64,000 bases of DNA. It comes from Marasmius tenuissimus. Its lineage: Eukaryota; Basidiomycota; Agaricomycetes; Agaricales; Marasmiaceae. A program made the position numbers and the translations under genes. Location of the stretch: contig JAQOTA010000034.1 in the NCBI GenBank assembly GCA_029532415.1, positions 558,001 through 622,000 of the forward strand, read 5' to 3'. Positions 10,763 through 23,371 of the stretch are shown piece by piece; within the stretch, counting starts at the first letter, position 1; the number at the start of each line of letters is the position of its first letter. The notes beneath the pieces were generated by a model. It saw only the letters and a program-made list of their open reading frames with translations, was not told the DNA's origin and searched no databases.

Positions 10763-13165
10763 ATGAAGGACACCGTTCGAGATTCGTTTCTCGGTCAAGC
10801 GATCAACAGCCTTTCCGGCGGACGCCTTCTGAGCTACGCGGATCAGAGACCAGGTTACAAAGTACCCACTCGTTACCTCCGTTCAGCTTCACTATCACCA
10901 CAAGCCACCCACATCCCCAGCACAGAAGAAGAAAAGAAACCCAACAAGGCGAAGGGCGCGAAGGGCGGCTCTCAGGCTGTTGTGGAGGTTACGGAGGTTG
11001 ACCCGGACGCTGAACCTATAGATACAGCATACCCACCGCCACCTTCGCCTCCCGCACGAGCCAGTGGCTCTTCTGGATCGGAATTAGAACTGGGCGCTGA
11101 TAACCTCAGAGGTGCAGAGAGTGGTGTAAATGCTTTTCTGGTTGGTTGGGAGGGGCCTGACGACCCTGACAATCCAAAGTACGTATACTATGCTACCCCG
11201 AGCTCGCATCGGAGAACTGATCTTGACTTCCAGAAACTGGTCGAGTTTCAAGAAAGGTTTCGTCGCGTTTTGCATAACGCTTCTCACTTTCTCAGGTACG
11301 TCTTCCCTACGCTGGAATTTTCAGCATTTTTCTTAAGTGATCTGCCTCAGTGTACATCGGATCCGCGATCTACACCCCTTCGATTCCTGGTGTCATGGAA
11401 CACTTTGATGTTTCACAGACAAAGGCAACGCTTGGCTTGACGCTCTACGTGCTGGCCTACGGTGTCGGCCCTATGCTCTTCACTCCTCTTCAAGAACTGC
11501 CGTCGTTCGGCAGAAATCCTGTGTATATCATCGGCCTTGCCATCTTTTTGCTTTTCAACATACCCATCGTCAAAGCATCGAATTTTGCGACCGTCATGGG
11601 TTTCCGATTCATGACTGGGCTCGTTGGCAGCCCTGCTTTGGCAACTGGAGTGAGCACTCTTGAATTCGAGTTTCCGCGTTGCTTGATGCTAATACCGTCT
11701 TGGCAGGGCGCGTCTATAGCCGATATCTACGACGGCCGAAGGCTTCCGTACATGATGGGTATATGGTCGCTCGGAGCGGTCGCTGGCCCTGTCTGTAAGC
11801 ACTGGTGATTGATCTCAAGAGGCGACACAATTCTGACAATTCCTTCCATCGTTTCCTAGGCGGTCCCGTCATCGTAAGTCGTATGCTTATGTCCTCATAC
11901 CCTCCGATGCTCATGATTTTTTCTTAGGGTGGATTCGCCGCACAAGCAAAGGACTGGCGATGGCCTATCTTCGAACTCATGTGGATTGCGGCGTTTTCTC
12001 TGGGATTCCTCACCATCTTCTTGCCAGAAACCTTTGCCGCGAATATACTTTTGAAGCGAGCCAGAAGGCTCCGGAAGCTAACCGGCAATCCGCACCTCCG
12101 TAGCCAGAGCGAGTTGGATCAAGCCAACCTGTCCAAGAAAGAGGTAGCATTTGAGGCCCTCGTGCGGCCGATAATGTTGATCACAGAACCTGCGGTTCTG
12201 TTTTCGAACTTGTACATTGGGCTTGTTTGTGAGTGCAATGGGGCATTGGTATTCTTGGGAAGCATTTTCTGACGAATTTCGTTGTAGACTCCGTGTTTTA
12301 TCTCTGGGTGCGTCTCTCCGCTTCCCCTCTGCAAACAGCGCGTGACATTGACGAGGACATTACCAGTTTGAAGCCTTTCCACTTGTTTTCAACGAGATAT
12401 ACCACATGAACCTCGGGGTCGGGAGTCTTCCCTTCGTGTCGTTCATAGTCTCTGGGGGCATCAGTTACGCCGCATACTGTGTATACAGTGGGTATCCGAT
12501 TTTGCAGTCAATATGGCTCAGTGACAAACTGACGAGTCCGCTTTTATAGTGAAATATCATCTGGAGCCACGCTCTATCAAAAACCCAGATATGCGCCCGG
12601 AGGTTCTCCTAGAGCTCGGCTTGTTTTCTAGTATCTTCATTCCCGTCTCTCTGTTTATGTTTGGATGGACGGCAAGGGAATCTGTGCATTGGTGAGCGAG
12701 TTCCATTGACTCGGATTGGCCTAGCCCTAACTTTCGAACCTTCAACTAGGATTGCACCTGTAATAGCTGCAGCACTATACCTTCCCGGAATTTTCCTCAC
12801 CTTCCAGTCCGTTCTCGTCTATCTTACTGTCACGTACTACAAGTACGCAGGATCGGTTTTGGCCGGTAACGACTTGTTCAGGTACGTCTGTTTTGGTTCG
12901 TAAACAGTACCATGAGTGCTAATCGCCTGGTGAAGGTCCTCGATGGCAGGCGCATTCCCTTTGTTTGGATCGGCCTTCTTCCGCAATTTGGGCTTAGGGC
13001 CGGGCTGTTCGTTACTGGCTGGTGTATCGATAGGCCTGTGGGTCGTCTACTTCGTAAGTGCTTTCCCGACTCGCAGATCGCCCACACGCTTATTATCTGC
13101 CTTCCGCACAGGCTCTCGTTCGTTATGGGCATGTTCTTAGAGCCCGCTCGAAATATGCGTCTTAA
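10763..13165 (+). CDS. MFS multidrug exporter (DHA1-like)
   Basis: Predicted 12-helix plasma-membrane drug/H+ antiporter of the fungal DHA1 group. The N-terminal tail is disordered and ends in the family hallmark WEGPDDPDNPKNWS at the first junction. The core includes YTPSIPGVMEHFDVSQTKAT, the loop-2/3 region, ASIADIYDGRRLP, DWRWPIFELMW and a C-terminal tail close to LRARSKYAS. Exons as read: 10763-11178, 11234-11295, 11351-11649, 11707-11794, 11860-11873, 11928-12228, 12288-12307, 12367-12487, 12550-12691, 12750-12881, 12936-13053 and 13112-13165, with consistent phases. Exon 5 is only 14 nt and exon 7 only 20 nt. The start was chosen at the first ATG after the TATA-like element. Substrate unknown. 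Confidence 0.88.
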
Positions 13166-13422
13166 AACAGTATATCCTATCTAGTACTTAATGAATCACA
13201 AACGAGGACTTTACATTGGCATGTAGCGGGTATACATTGTACTTATTTTTATAGGCAGCAACTTGCATGGTTATTATCCTCCCCCATACTATTCATACAA
13301 TAAACATAATCATCTCAGTCATACGATACAGCTGAGTAGGAAGGAATGAAGAACACAGAGCTAGAAGTAGCGGAATACGACGAGAGCGAAAGCGGGTGGC
13401 GATGATGACGAGCTTGGGTCGT
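13166..13422. other. Convergent intergenic spacer
   Basis: The 257-bp region between the convergent 3' ends of the MFS exporter and CFIm25. It is AT-rich and presumably carries both polyadenylation signals. Nothing else seen. Confidence 0.4.
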
Positions 13423-14518
<1,096 letters not shown>

Positions 14519-14663
14519 TGAGGTCGGTAATGGAGGGGAAAGAGCAAATTGAAAGAGTTACTTCCCACCGTGACAGCCTGTCACAAACTTGTGACCTCGT
14601 GACAGCCAGCCGCGTTGACGCGCGATCACGTGAAAATTGTGAGCCTTCTCCCCGACCACCATC
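14519..14663. promoter_or_regulatory. Compact bidirectional promoter with repeated GTGAC motifs
   Basis: The 145 bp between the start codons of CFIm25 (-) and a 59-aa gene (+) contain at least four GTGAC/GTCAC pentamers (ccGTGACag, ctGTCACaa, ttGTGACct, tcGTGACag), plus TGACGCGCG and a CACGTG-like ATCACGTGA. The repeated pentamers in both orientations suggest binding of a shared factor. The motifs are seen; the function is inferred. Confidence 0.5.
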
Positions 14664-14910
14664 ATGCCAGTGACCCCAATTCGAAGTCCCAACCAAGCTC
14701 CAGCGCAAGTTCAGTATCTTGGAAACCTGTTAGGTCACCACTCAGGAGGAAGGTTAGATACCGTCACTCTTCCCATTCTCCGGGCACCGTGTTCAGTGGC
14801 TCACGTAGGCAATTTTTAGGCCTCTCGAGGTACTCAAAGAAAGGTCGGGTTTCAAAGATCTGTCTGAATACAGAAGCTCATTTGAACTCGATAAAGCAAT
14901 GATATACTGA
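14664..14910 (+). CDS. Small protein of unknown function (59 aa, two exons)
   Basis: Not recognised. Exons 14664-14752 and 14820-14910 flank a 67-nt GT-AG intron; the spliced length is 180 nt, exactly 60 codons. The protein starts MPVTPIRSPNQAPAQVQYLG, continues NLLGHHSGG, and ends in a charged helical segment (EVLKERSGFKDLSEYRSSFE) and KAMIY. No signal peptide or transmembrane helix. It is divergent from CFIm25 and ends only 47 bp before the ATG of the ankyrin/MYND gene on the same strand, so it may be a short upstream ORF or the first cistron of that transcript. The composition looks coding, but no homologue was recalled. Confidence 0.5.
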
Positions 14911-14957
14911 AAGGAAGCGAGTCCCAGAGGCTGCGGTCCTTCTGCACCAACCAAGTC

Positions 14958-15904
14958 ATGGATCCCAACATGGACCTAGATTATTTCGGTAAACTGGCGT
15001 TTGGGGGGAGTACGGAACTGGTCAAGAAGGATATCGAGGCGAGACTTGATAACTACTGTAAGTACTGCTTTTTGTTGAAAGGACACGTTTTATTTATGTC
15101 TGAATTTCGGCAGCAACACTTGCAAGGGACGCGCAGCTCGAGCAGGTGGCACGAGAAATATTCAGGCTACGCTATGGTCCCAATCGTACTCCGATCATGA
15201 ACTGTATTGGCCAAGCACGTTTTCTCCTGCCCGAAAGACGACCAGCGCACCTCGAAGTCGCACGATACATTCTCGATACCTTTGCTCCAGTCGCCAACAA
15301 AGTCAACATCGTTGATACTCCAGACCTGGCGGGCACGACTGCTCTAGCTCATGCAATTTCCACAAAGCCTTCTTTCGACCCAGAGTTTGCGCAGCTCCTC
15401 TGGGAGCACGGTGCGAATATCAACAAACGAAACCGCTATGGGGCCACCGCTGCCCACGAATTCTCTATGGTTTGGAAGCCGGACGATCGAGCGATTATCG
15501 CTCAAGCTCGGAATGCTCTCGAATGGTTTCTGGCGCATGGTGGTGATCCTGATATTGCTGACGGAGATGGAATGACATCGAGTCTCATGATCTCGAAGGT
15601 TAAAGGAGGGATGGAAACCATTCTGCGTGAGCATCAATCGAAGCGTAAACGACGGGAGGAGGAACCAAAGGGTGCATGTTTGGCCTGTGGGGACAAGAAA
15701 GAGGTGATGCAATGCTCGAAATGTAGGAGCGCGAGGTACTGCGCTCCTCCACGTAAATGTCAATTGGCGGATTGGCCCCGCCACAAGCAGAGTTGTGGGG
15801 GCTCTCCTGGAGAGCAATCGGCGCCGTCCACGTCCGGAGAACAGTCGAGCCCACCGCCTCAACAACAGCAAGGGTTCAACTATCTCGGTGTTCAGATGTC
15901 TTGA
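14958..15904 (+). CDS. Ankyrin-repeat protein with C-terminal MYND zinc finger
   Basis: Two exons (14958-15057 and 15114-15904), about 296 residues. Residues ~70-205 resemble divergent ankyrin repeats: GTTALAHAIS, FAQLLWEHGANINKRNRYGA and WFLAHGGDPDIADGDGMT. A MYND finger follows near residues 225-265 with the full ligand set: C-x2-C, C-x2-C, Y-C-x6-C, and H-x3-C in WPRHKQSC. The tail is Ser/Pro/Gln-rich with QQQQ. MYND fingers bind proline-rich peptides, so this is likely an adaptor in the nucleus or cytoplasm; fungal ankyrin-MYND proteins are common and mostly uncharacterised. The start follows a 47-bp gap after the preceding small ORF. Confidence 0.85.
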
Positions 15905-17166
15905 ATCTGGTAGAGTCAATTCGTTCACCAAGTCTATAAACTGGCCTGTCTTGTTTCTATCAGTATAATTTACGATCTACGCCTAACACTATAATAGTGT
16001 CGCGACATGTCCGCCTTGGGAATCTACAGGTTTCAACAGTCGCACAGCTGATTTGTTGCAAGTTGAGGTTCAGACCAACCAGGAAATTAGGTCGTGATAC
16101 TTGAACAACACTCGATGTCCCTGACGAGCTGGGTGGGAAATTTACCTTGTCAGCAGTCTGAGTCTGGGCCCAATTGGGACCCACACGGATGACCCTCTAC
16201 CACAACTCCGTTTCTCGACGACTCATCGTTCATCCGTACACACCAACACCCAATACTGTGGGAGCTCTAGGAAATATCTCATCACTTCTGGTCAAGTTTT
16301 ACCACCATCAATGGCTTGTCGTCATTCAAAAATACTGTCTTCAAGTTTGATTAAAATAGGCACTGCAGACATATGGCGAAGGTTTCTACAGACCCAATTA
16401 TCCACGCCGCTACCCTCTGAAACGATCTTGCGAGTACGGCCGGTAGCAAACTCGCACATTCAGACCCACATGTACCTCTTGCAGCTAGCTATCGTCTTGT
16501 TGGCTGAAGCCAAGCACCCTACGAATCCTTGGAGGTATAACTGTCCGAAATGACTATGATAGCTACGTCTCGAGGTTCTGCTATGTTTCTGAAGGAATTT
16601 AGTGGAAGATTGCGCATTGACCCGAGAGGGTTGTTCATGCAGACTGTGCGTCTGAATCTGTCCTGGCCCTTTCCGCTGATTACATGATGATCTCTAGGAT
16701 AGCATCTCAGTTCTTGTCCTGTGATGTCGGAGCGCGTGCCTGATCAAGCCGGAACGAGTGCGGGAGACCCCAATAGCGAGAGTCGGAAAACCCTTCGGTC
16801 GTTCCGTTACAGCGCACTAGTGCGGTACTACAGCAATAGGATGTCATTCGGCCCATCGTGAAATCAATGATGTTAGCATGAACAACGGCTTAGTGATGTT
16901 TCAATCAGTCGGGCCATTGGGATGACCTAGTAGGCTGGCAGTGGAACCTGAGCGTGGATAGTAAAACGCAGTAAGTGCACTGCCTATTCTGTCAGTGTCA
17001 CTACAGTATTGACCCTCATCACCTTTGTTTCCGATTCCGGGACTAGTGGTCAGGGTATTGTGCTGTATAAGTTTCTACCCACGCTATGACTATAAAACCC
17101 CCACTCATATCGGCGTAGCCGCTCGACACAACTACCGCCGTTCTTTTTGACACTTTCTTCAGTACC
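15905..17166. other. Intergenic, no gene seen
   Basis: About 1.26 kb. Open frames such as 16311-16553 have poor coding character and no splice logic. The right end carries the promoter of the next gene, with a TATA-like element at 17091. No repeat structure was noticed. Confidence 0.4.
17091..17097 (+). promoter_or_regulatory. TATA box candidate
   Basis: Sequence tataaaa, 70 bp before the ATG at 17167 and followed by a pyrimidine-rich leader (gttctttttgacactttcttc). A good candidate core promoter for the unknown gene downstream. Confidence 0.45.
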
Positions 17167-17974
17167 ATGACTGGCCCCCACCGACATCCAATAGGCTCTG
17201 CTTTCGGGGCCCATAAGTGCGACCTGTATCCAAGGCCTGTGTTCACGAATCAAGACGAGGATGTACCTGTACGCACCTCAATTCTTTCGCCCTTCCCATC
17301 CGATTTCTGATCACATCGACAACCATTTACTACGTGTATCAGTACATTCCCCAGATTGACTCGTTGCTGGACATTCTACACGGAACTCGAGTGAGTTATC
17401 AACACGCTCAGACGTTAATTTTGCGTTGATGGTGAACGTGTCAATGCCTTACGTTTTAGCCTCTCCCATCTGAACCTTCTTCGGAGAATGTACAACACGA
17501 CGATCGGTCCGAAATGAGGCTTCGAGTAAGGTTGCTTGTGCTTGTGAGCTATCTTCGACTCTTTCGCCACCAGTGGCCACGGCATCTGACGAGTTCTTTC
17601 CCTTTTCTTCAGCGGACATTCAGCGTGTTACTCATTACGCACGCCGCCTGCGCTACGAAACGCGCCAGGCCCTTGTGAGAGCAGCCCATAACGTCGGTGC
17701 GCACTCCGTTCGTTCCTAACGAGCAAAGTTGACCGGGCTCTAGGTCCCTGAGACTCGATCTAATCCATCATCGGTTGAAGGTTCAGGTCTATTTTGCCCT
17801 CCCCCTCCTGTCATTGACACGTCAGTCACTATCGGAACCCATGGCCCAAGTGATCTCGCAGTTATCTATGACTCGTATTGCGACGAGGTGAGTCTCCCGG
17901 GTCCGATTCCTGTGGTCGACGACCGACGTGTCTTGACCCTGGACACGTTGTAGGGCTCAAACGTTGGGCTGTGA
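17167..17974 (+). CDS. Unknown protein, six short exons (about 147 aa)
   Basis: Not recognised. Proposed exons 17167-17262, 17343-17390, 17460-17525, 17624-17692, 17744-17887 and 17954-17974, all phase 0, with mostly canonical donors (gtacct, gtgagt, gtaagg, gtgagt; the fourth, gtcggt, is weak). The protein begins MTGPHRHPIGSAFGAHKCDL, has a hydrophilic middle (HYARRLRYETRQALVRAAHN) and a Pro-rich part (LFCPPPPVIDT). No signal peptide or membrane segment. An alternative ending skips the last exon and joins to a phase-0 open exon after an acceptor near 18324 (EHGGVGRQESGSY), extending the gene to about 18545. The strongest support is the string of consistent introns and the TATA element. Confidence 0.4.
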
Positions 17975-18620
17975 TAGGGTGATTCTGGGAAATTCGAGTC
18001 AAGTCGGGAAGCAGCCGCCTACCTATTTCTAGTACTCGCAAACCCATTTCGCTGAGCATCAAGCATGAGTCTCCGTAGTGTCCGACTATCATACATCACG
18101 CCTTAGCGCATCGTCATTCCGTACACCAATTCGATCACCATCTTACATTTTCTGTCATCATTCATGTAGATATCGCTTGTGAAGTGAACAATCACACATC
18201 TACATCATTGTGTGGATGCAGATCGGCGGATAGCCGTCGACTCTTCCTCTTTCTCAAAACGAGATAATCTGTTGCAACTTGATACGAAGAGTCCTTTGTT
18301 TTGCACTTGCATTTCCTTTGCAGGAACATGGGGGAGTGGGTCGTCAGGAATCAGGATCGTACTGCCGAAGCCCTCAACAGCTCTCGGACTTTGCCGAGGA
18401 TCACCAGGGCAATGATTATGATGGATTGCTAGAAAAAAGTTATTTGAATAACTGCATGCATGGCTTATCTATCATGGGCTCTATGACATCGACGGTGCTC
18501 TCCACTCTCCTCCAAAGACCCCAGAGATACCCAAGACAGGCTTAAAGAAACGTCGAACAAGTCAGAGACGCTGGCGGCGGAAGACTAGCAAAGTACACAC
18601 GTTTGTCTAGGATCAGGGTC
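17975..18620. other. Spacer; possible extra exon of the preceding gene
   Basis: It contains an open frame from about 18324 to 18545 that follows a good acceptor (cctttgcag) and could be a long last exon of the unknown gene starting at 17167. Otherwise it holds the promoter of the SulP gene. No other feature seen. Confidence 0.3.
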
Positions 18621-21600
18621 ATGGATCCAGAAACCGATGGAACGTTCTCTTCTACACCTTCACGAGCCGATGGAACAAATGGAAATCTGTCTCCTACCGA
18701 AGTGGATATTCCTTCAAGTCTGGCCATCCCAGTCAATAGCGAAAATAGAGCGATGACGGGTGTCGGTAGTGAAGCGACGAGTCGCAAACTCTCCTTCTCG
18801 TTTCAGAAGGATTCACCTCTGAGCAGAGCTGGGTGGGTGACAATTCTTTTGCCGTCTTTTATGATTGGTGGGAAAGAGTTGAGCTTGTTTCGAGGAAGTG
18901 TCCGAGATGGAAGGAAGGGAGTAAATGGGCCTTCTTTTTTTTGAATTTTGAGGGAATTTTCTCTCTTCTCTAACCTTCATCCGCCCTAATAATAGGCTGA
19001 CCCCATGCCTTTTAGGTTACTTCACCCCAAGGTTCACCACTCTGTCGAAGACTTGTCTACATCGGAAAACCAGGCAACACGAGCTCATTCAGAATCCCCG
19101 ATCGTCACTCCCAGTCCAAGGAGGCGCCTCAGTTTCATGCGTAGAGCAAGCACGACATCGGCAGGGTCCTCATTAAGTGGTCGTATGGAGGCAGACAACC
19201 ACATTCCCCCTTCATCTCCCAGAGTACAGATTCGATCGCAGGGCGATATTCGATTGAGCACTGTTCAACTGTCCGAGATGATACTGTCTCCTCCAGCTCC
19301 TGGTACCAGCTTTGCTTCTGCTGTCTCTACTTCTTTTGGCGCACGAGACACAAACGAAGACTCCAGAAATCCCTATTTCGAAAACGCAACTGCCAGCCAA
19401 GCTTCACATTCAGTGGTGGTCAATTCGCCTCGTGGTGCGCAGACCGGAGCCAATGTAATAAAGAGTTCTCAGGACGGAGAATTAGAACGTATTGGCGACA
19501 CCTCAGGTGAACATGGCGCCGTCGTCGATGATGTCAATCCCAATTCAGCAGTCCGCAAACCTGTAGGAAATAACGATACTTCCACTTTGCCTTATAAATC
19601 TGGACTCTCCCTTCTACTCAGGGATAGCGGTTCTTCTCAGTCCTCCCCCGACAGAACACCAATCATCAGTCAGCCCGCCATTGTACGTACTGGCTCTACT
19701 GGCTCCGTTCTCACAATCACTCCCTCCTCCTATAATTCCGCCGACGACGAAGAAGTAGTCTCAGGTTCGCCGACTCCCGTTCCCACAGCACTCCATTCGC
19801 CCACTTCTGAAAGTCCTCAGAAAACAGCTGGAATTCCTTCACTAGTAGGTCGTGTCGTGTCGTCGTCGAAGCCACGCCCACCACCAACCCGTCAAAGATC
19901 GGTCAAGTGGGACCCCAATCTGGATGCGCATTCGGGTCACCCCCCTCACCATATGTCACCGCCACCGCTAGATATCGAAGCCTCGCCGTTACTATCTCGC
20001 CACGAGACGCAGCCGCTTTTACATTCCCGTCCATCGAAGAGCCTAACGCCCTATGGCACGGTATCCCCACCTTCACCCACGCCCGTAGCAAAGCCAGATT
20101 TGAAGAAGCTCTCACCCAGATACATCTCGTCGAAAGTCGTACAAAAGTTGGGCCGGAGGCTCAGCTTAGCGAAAAAAATCAGCCAGGCTGATGTCAAGCT
20201 CTTCGCTAAGCAAAGCGTCGCTGCGTTACCCGCCGTTTTGCTAGGGTGTCTACTGAACATCTTGGACGGTGTCTCTTGTAGGTAGTTGACCTTCTCTTCT
20301 CTTGCCGACGATTCACGATAATTTTTTCTACGCAGATGGGATGCTCATCTTCCCGACCTCAGAGCCGTTCACCGATCTGGGGCCGATGGGTGTTTCATTG
20401 TTTTTCATCTCGGCGGTTGTGTCTCAGTTTATCTACACTTTGGGCGGAAGTGGGTTCGCCGGAGCGAACGGAAGCATGATGATCGAGGTTGTGCCATTCT
20501 TTCACATTCTTGCACAAACGATTGCTTCGGATATTGGAGTCGAGAGAGCGAAAGAAGTCGTGGCTACGACACTGGTTGCGTATATGATGAGCAGTCTGCT
20601 GACCGGTGAGTCTATATTTTGGACTTGATCTCGCGAGAATCGCATTATATTCATCGATGGGCCCCGCCTAGGTCTTGCGTTTCTACTTTTGGGCGCCTTA
20701 AAACTAGGCGTAGTTATTGGCTTTTTCCCTCGGCATATTTTAGTTGGTTGTATCGGTGGAGTTGGTGTATTTTTACTTCAAACTGGGTGAGTAATTCGCC
20801 CAAGTGATCTCAGTGTGCTCTAACACGAGATCGGAATCGCAGGCTTTCAGTCTCTCTTCGGATACCTGACGATGATTTCGTGTACAATTGGGATTTGGTC
20901 AAAACACTCTTCTTCAACTCGAAGAATCTCCTCCTTTGGGGTGTACCAGCGGGACTTGCGGTACTCCTGAGATTAGTTACGATGAGATGGAAGGGGCAGT
21001 TAGTGTTCCCTATCTGTACGTTGCGTTCTGCTTCCTATTCCACCATTTCGCATACTGATGGCGTGCGTTTGCAGATTTCGTTGCCATTCCGACTGTATTT
21101 TACGTGGTGGTGGCATCTGCCAGACTCAATTTAGCCGACTTGAGACGAGATGGATGGATTTTTGATGTCGGAGGAGGGGAGGAACCGTGGTGGAAGTTGT
21201 ACGAATACTTCGGTAAGATGGTCCCCTGTCGACGCCCGACAAACGTTTGATCTCGACGCGCTTCTAGATGCAAGTCTCATTCATTGGGGACCTCTTTGGG
21301 CGACTCTACCGACACAATTCGCTTTGTGAGCAACGTTCTCTTCCTTCGCCACAACGTGTGTATTGAAGACATGATAGGCTTTTCTTTAACATCCTCCATC
21401 CTCCTTTGAACGTACCCGCACTCTGTGAGTAATAGTTCTATTGCTGCGCTGCAGCACTCACTCACGATACGTCCCTAGCTGTTTCGTTGGACGAAGACGT
21501 CAACACCAATAAGGAACTTGTCGGGCATGGATATTCGAATCTGCTTTCGGGATTGGTGGGCAGCGTGTAAGAGGCTCACTTTCTCGGTGTGTTACTCGTT

Positions 21601-23371
21601 CTGAATATCTTATAGGCCAAACTATCTCGTATACGTGAACACTCTACTGTTTTACCGTGTTGGAGGTGGCACGCGTGTCGCTGGGTTCCTCCTAGGTTTG
21701 GCCAACATCCTCTTGCTGTGGATCGGTACAGGTCCGATCAAGTATCTGCCGGTTTGCGTTGTGGGTGCGTTGATCTTCGTTCTTGGGTGGGATTTGGTGA
21801 AAGAGGCGGTTTGGGATACGAGGGGGAGGGTGAGCAAGTGAGTAGTGGGTGCCGTGTAGTCTGTGGAGGCCGGACTGACGTTCTCTTTGAAGAATGGAGT
21901 TCATAACGATCGTGAGCATCATGATCGCGATGACTGTGTGGGACTTCGTGATTGGTGTGCTGTTTGGGATTGTCGTCAGCTGTAAGTTCCTCCTGTGGAC
22001 TTGGTGTTGGGATCTCGGTGTGCTGACTTGTCCCGTAGGCTTTTTCTTTGTGGTCCAAAACTCCCAAAGGAGGAGCATACGTTCGATTCACACTGGGGAG
22101 ACCGCTATGTCGACTGTAAGGCGGCCCAGTTCTCAAAGAGCATATATTAAGGAGGTGTCGAAGCAAACGACCATTCTAAGGTTGCAAGGTATTTACTTTG
22201 TTCGGCCGTCCCGATGTCGGCTTTGCTCAAGCTTGGACAGGATTCCTCTTCTTCGGGACTATTACATATGTGGAAGAAGCTATCCGAAGGGTTGTTGAAC
22301 GACATCTATATGACAATCCTGTCAGGTTTTTGGTTTTGGATATGACCTCGGTCGCTGGGTTGGACATGTCGAGCGCAGAGGCCTTTGTGAGAGTTCACAG
22401 GATGCTGAGGGACAAGGGCATAACGATGGTGTTCTGTGGCTTCGGGGCCGAGAGCGAGATAGGAAGAGCTCTAAGTAATGTGGACGTTCTCGGAGCGCAA
22501 GGGGTGGAGTTGTTCGAGAACTTTGGTGATGCGATTGAGTGGACGGAAAACTGTTATTTGAGGGCGTGGTTCAGGGCGCAGAAGGAGTTGGTAGTCCCAT
22601 ACGGTATGTTCTGTCCTGCTTTTGGTTCTCTTCGGTACGCTAATTAGATGTGTAGCCTTGCCCGGAAGACGAGATGCCGATTCAGCATTGTCCCCAGGAT
22701 CTGTGTCTAGTGGAGCAGGCTCACCCCGTCGATCTCATCTCAATGATGTTGGGTTCAGAACGATCGCCAATGGTTCGCAGTTGTTCTGCCTTCTCGGACT
22801 TCGTTCGCTAACGTAGCCTTTTCCACAGACATACCTCCGTCCTCAGTGGATAGTCACACTCATCCGGAGCCGTGTAACACCCTCGTCAAGGTCTTCTCAT
22901 CGTTTGGCGACGTCAACTCTGAACATCTCCTCGCACTCGCTCCGTACCTGCAGCGCATGTCCGCTCCTGAGGGACACGTTCTTTGGAAGCAGGGAGACGA
23001 GTCCGATGGGTTATACATAATCGAAAGTGGTGTATTGAGGGCTTCCTACCGGTTCTCCATGCATAGTGCAAGCGTAGAAGAATCGATGGTCTCGGGAACC
23101 CTTGCGGGCGAACTATCGGCTTTGAGCGATCTGGAGAGAAACGCGACCGTATGGGTTGAGAGAGACGCGGTTGTGTGGAAGCTAGGAAGGCAACAATTCG
23201 AAAGACTTGGACAAGAAAATCCAACCTTGGAAAAAATGCTTGTCAGGATGGTGTTAAAATGTAAGCAAATCTGGTCTCCTCTCTTACCCGGTGGGAATGC
23301 TGAACGTGTGTTTTACAGCTGCGAAGGTTGATTATGATATTCTGTTGTCGGCTTTGGCTAGCAGGCAATAA
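18621..23371 (+). CDS. SulP anion/amino-acid transporter with STAS and cNMP-binding domains
   Basis: Multi-exon gene of the SLC26/SulP superfamily, with the domain order of yeast YGR125W (Vsb1). A ~520-residue Ser/Pro-rich cytosolic N-terminus (exons 18621-18832 and 19016-20277) is followed by the membrane core starting LDGVSYGMLIFP. Core segments include [35 protein letters not shown] sequence and [25 protein letters not shown] domain ([20 protein letters not shown]) follows, then a linker, and a C-terminal cyclic-nucleotide-binding-like fold ([30 protein letters not shown]). The protein ends [10 protein letters not shown] at TAA 23371. By analogy it is likely a vacuolar membrane protein; a vacuolar basic-amino-acid role is known for the yeast relative, but the substrate here is inference. 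The first intron (183 nt) is long for this locus. Confidence 0.88.
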
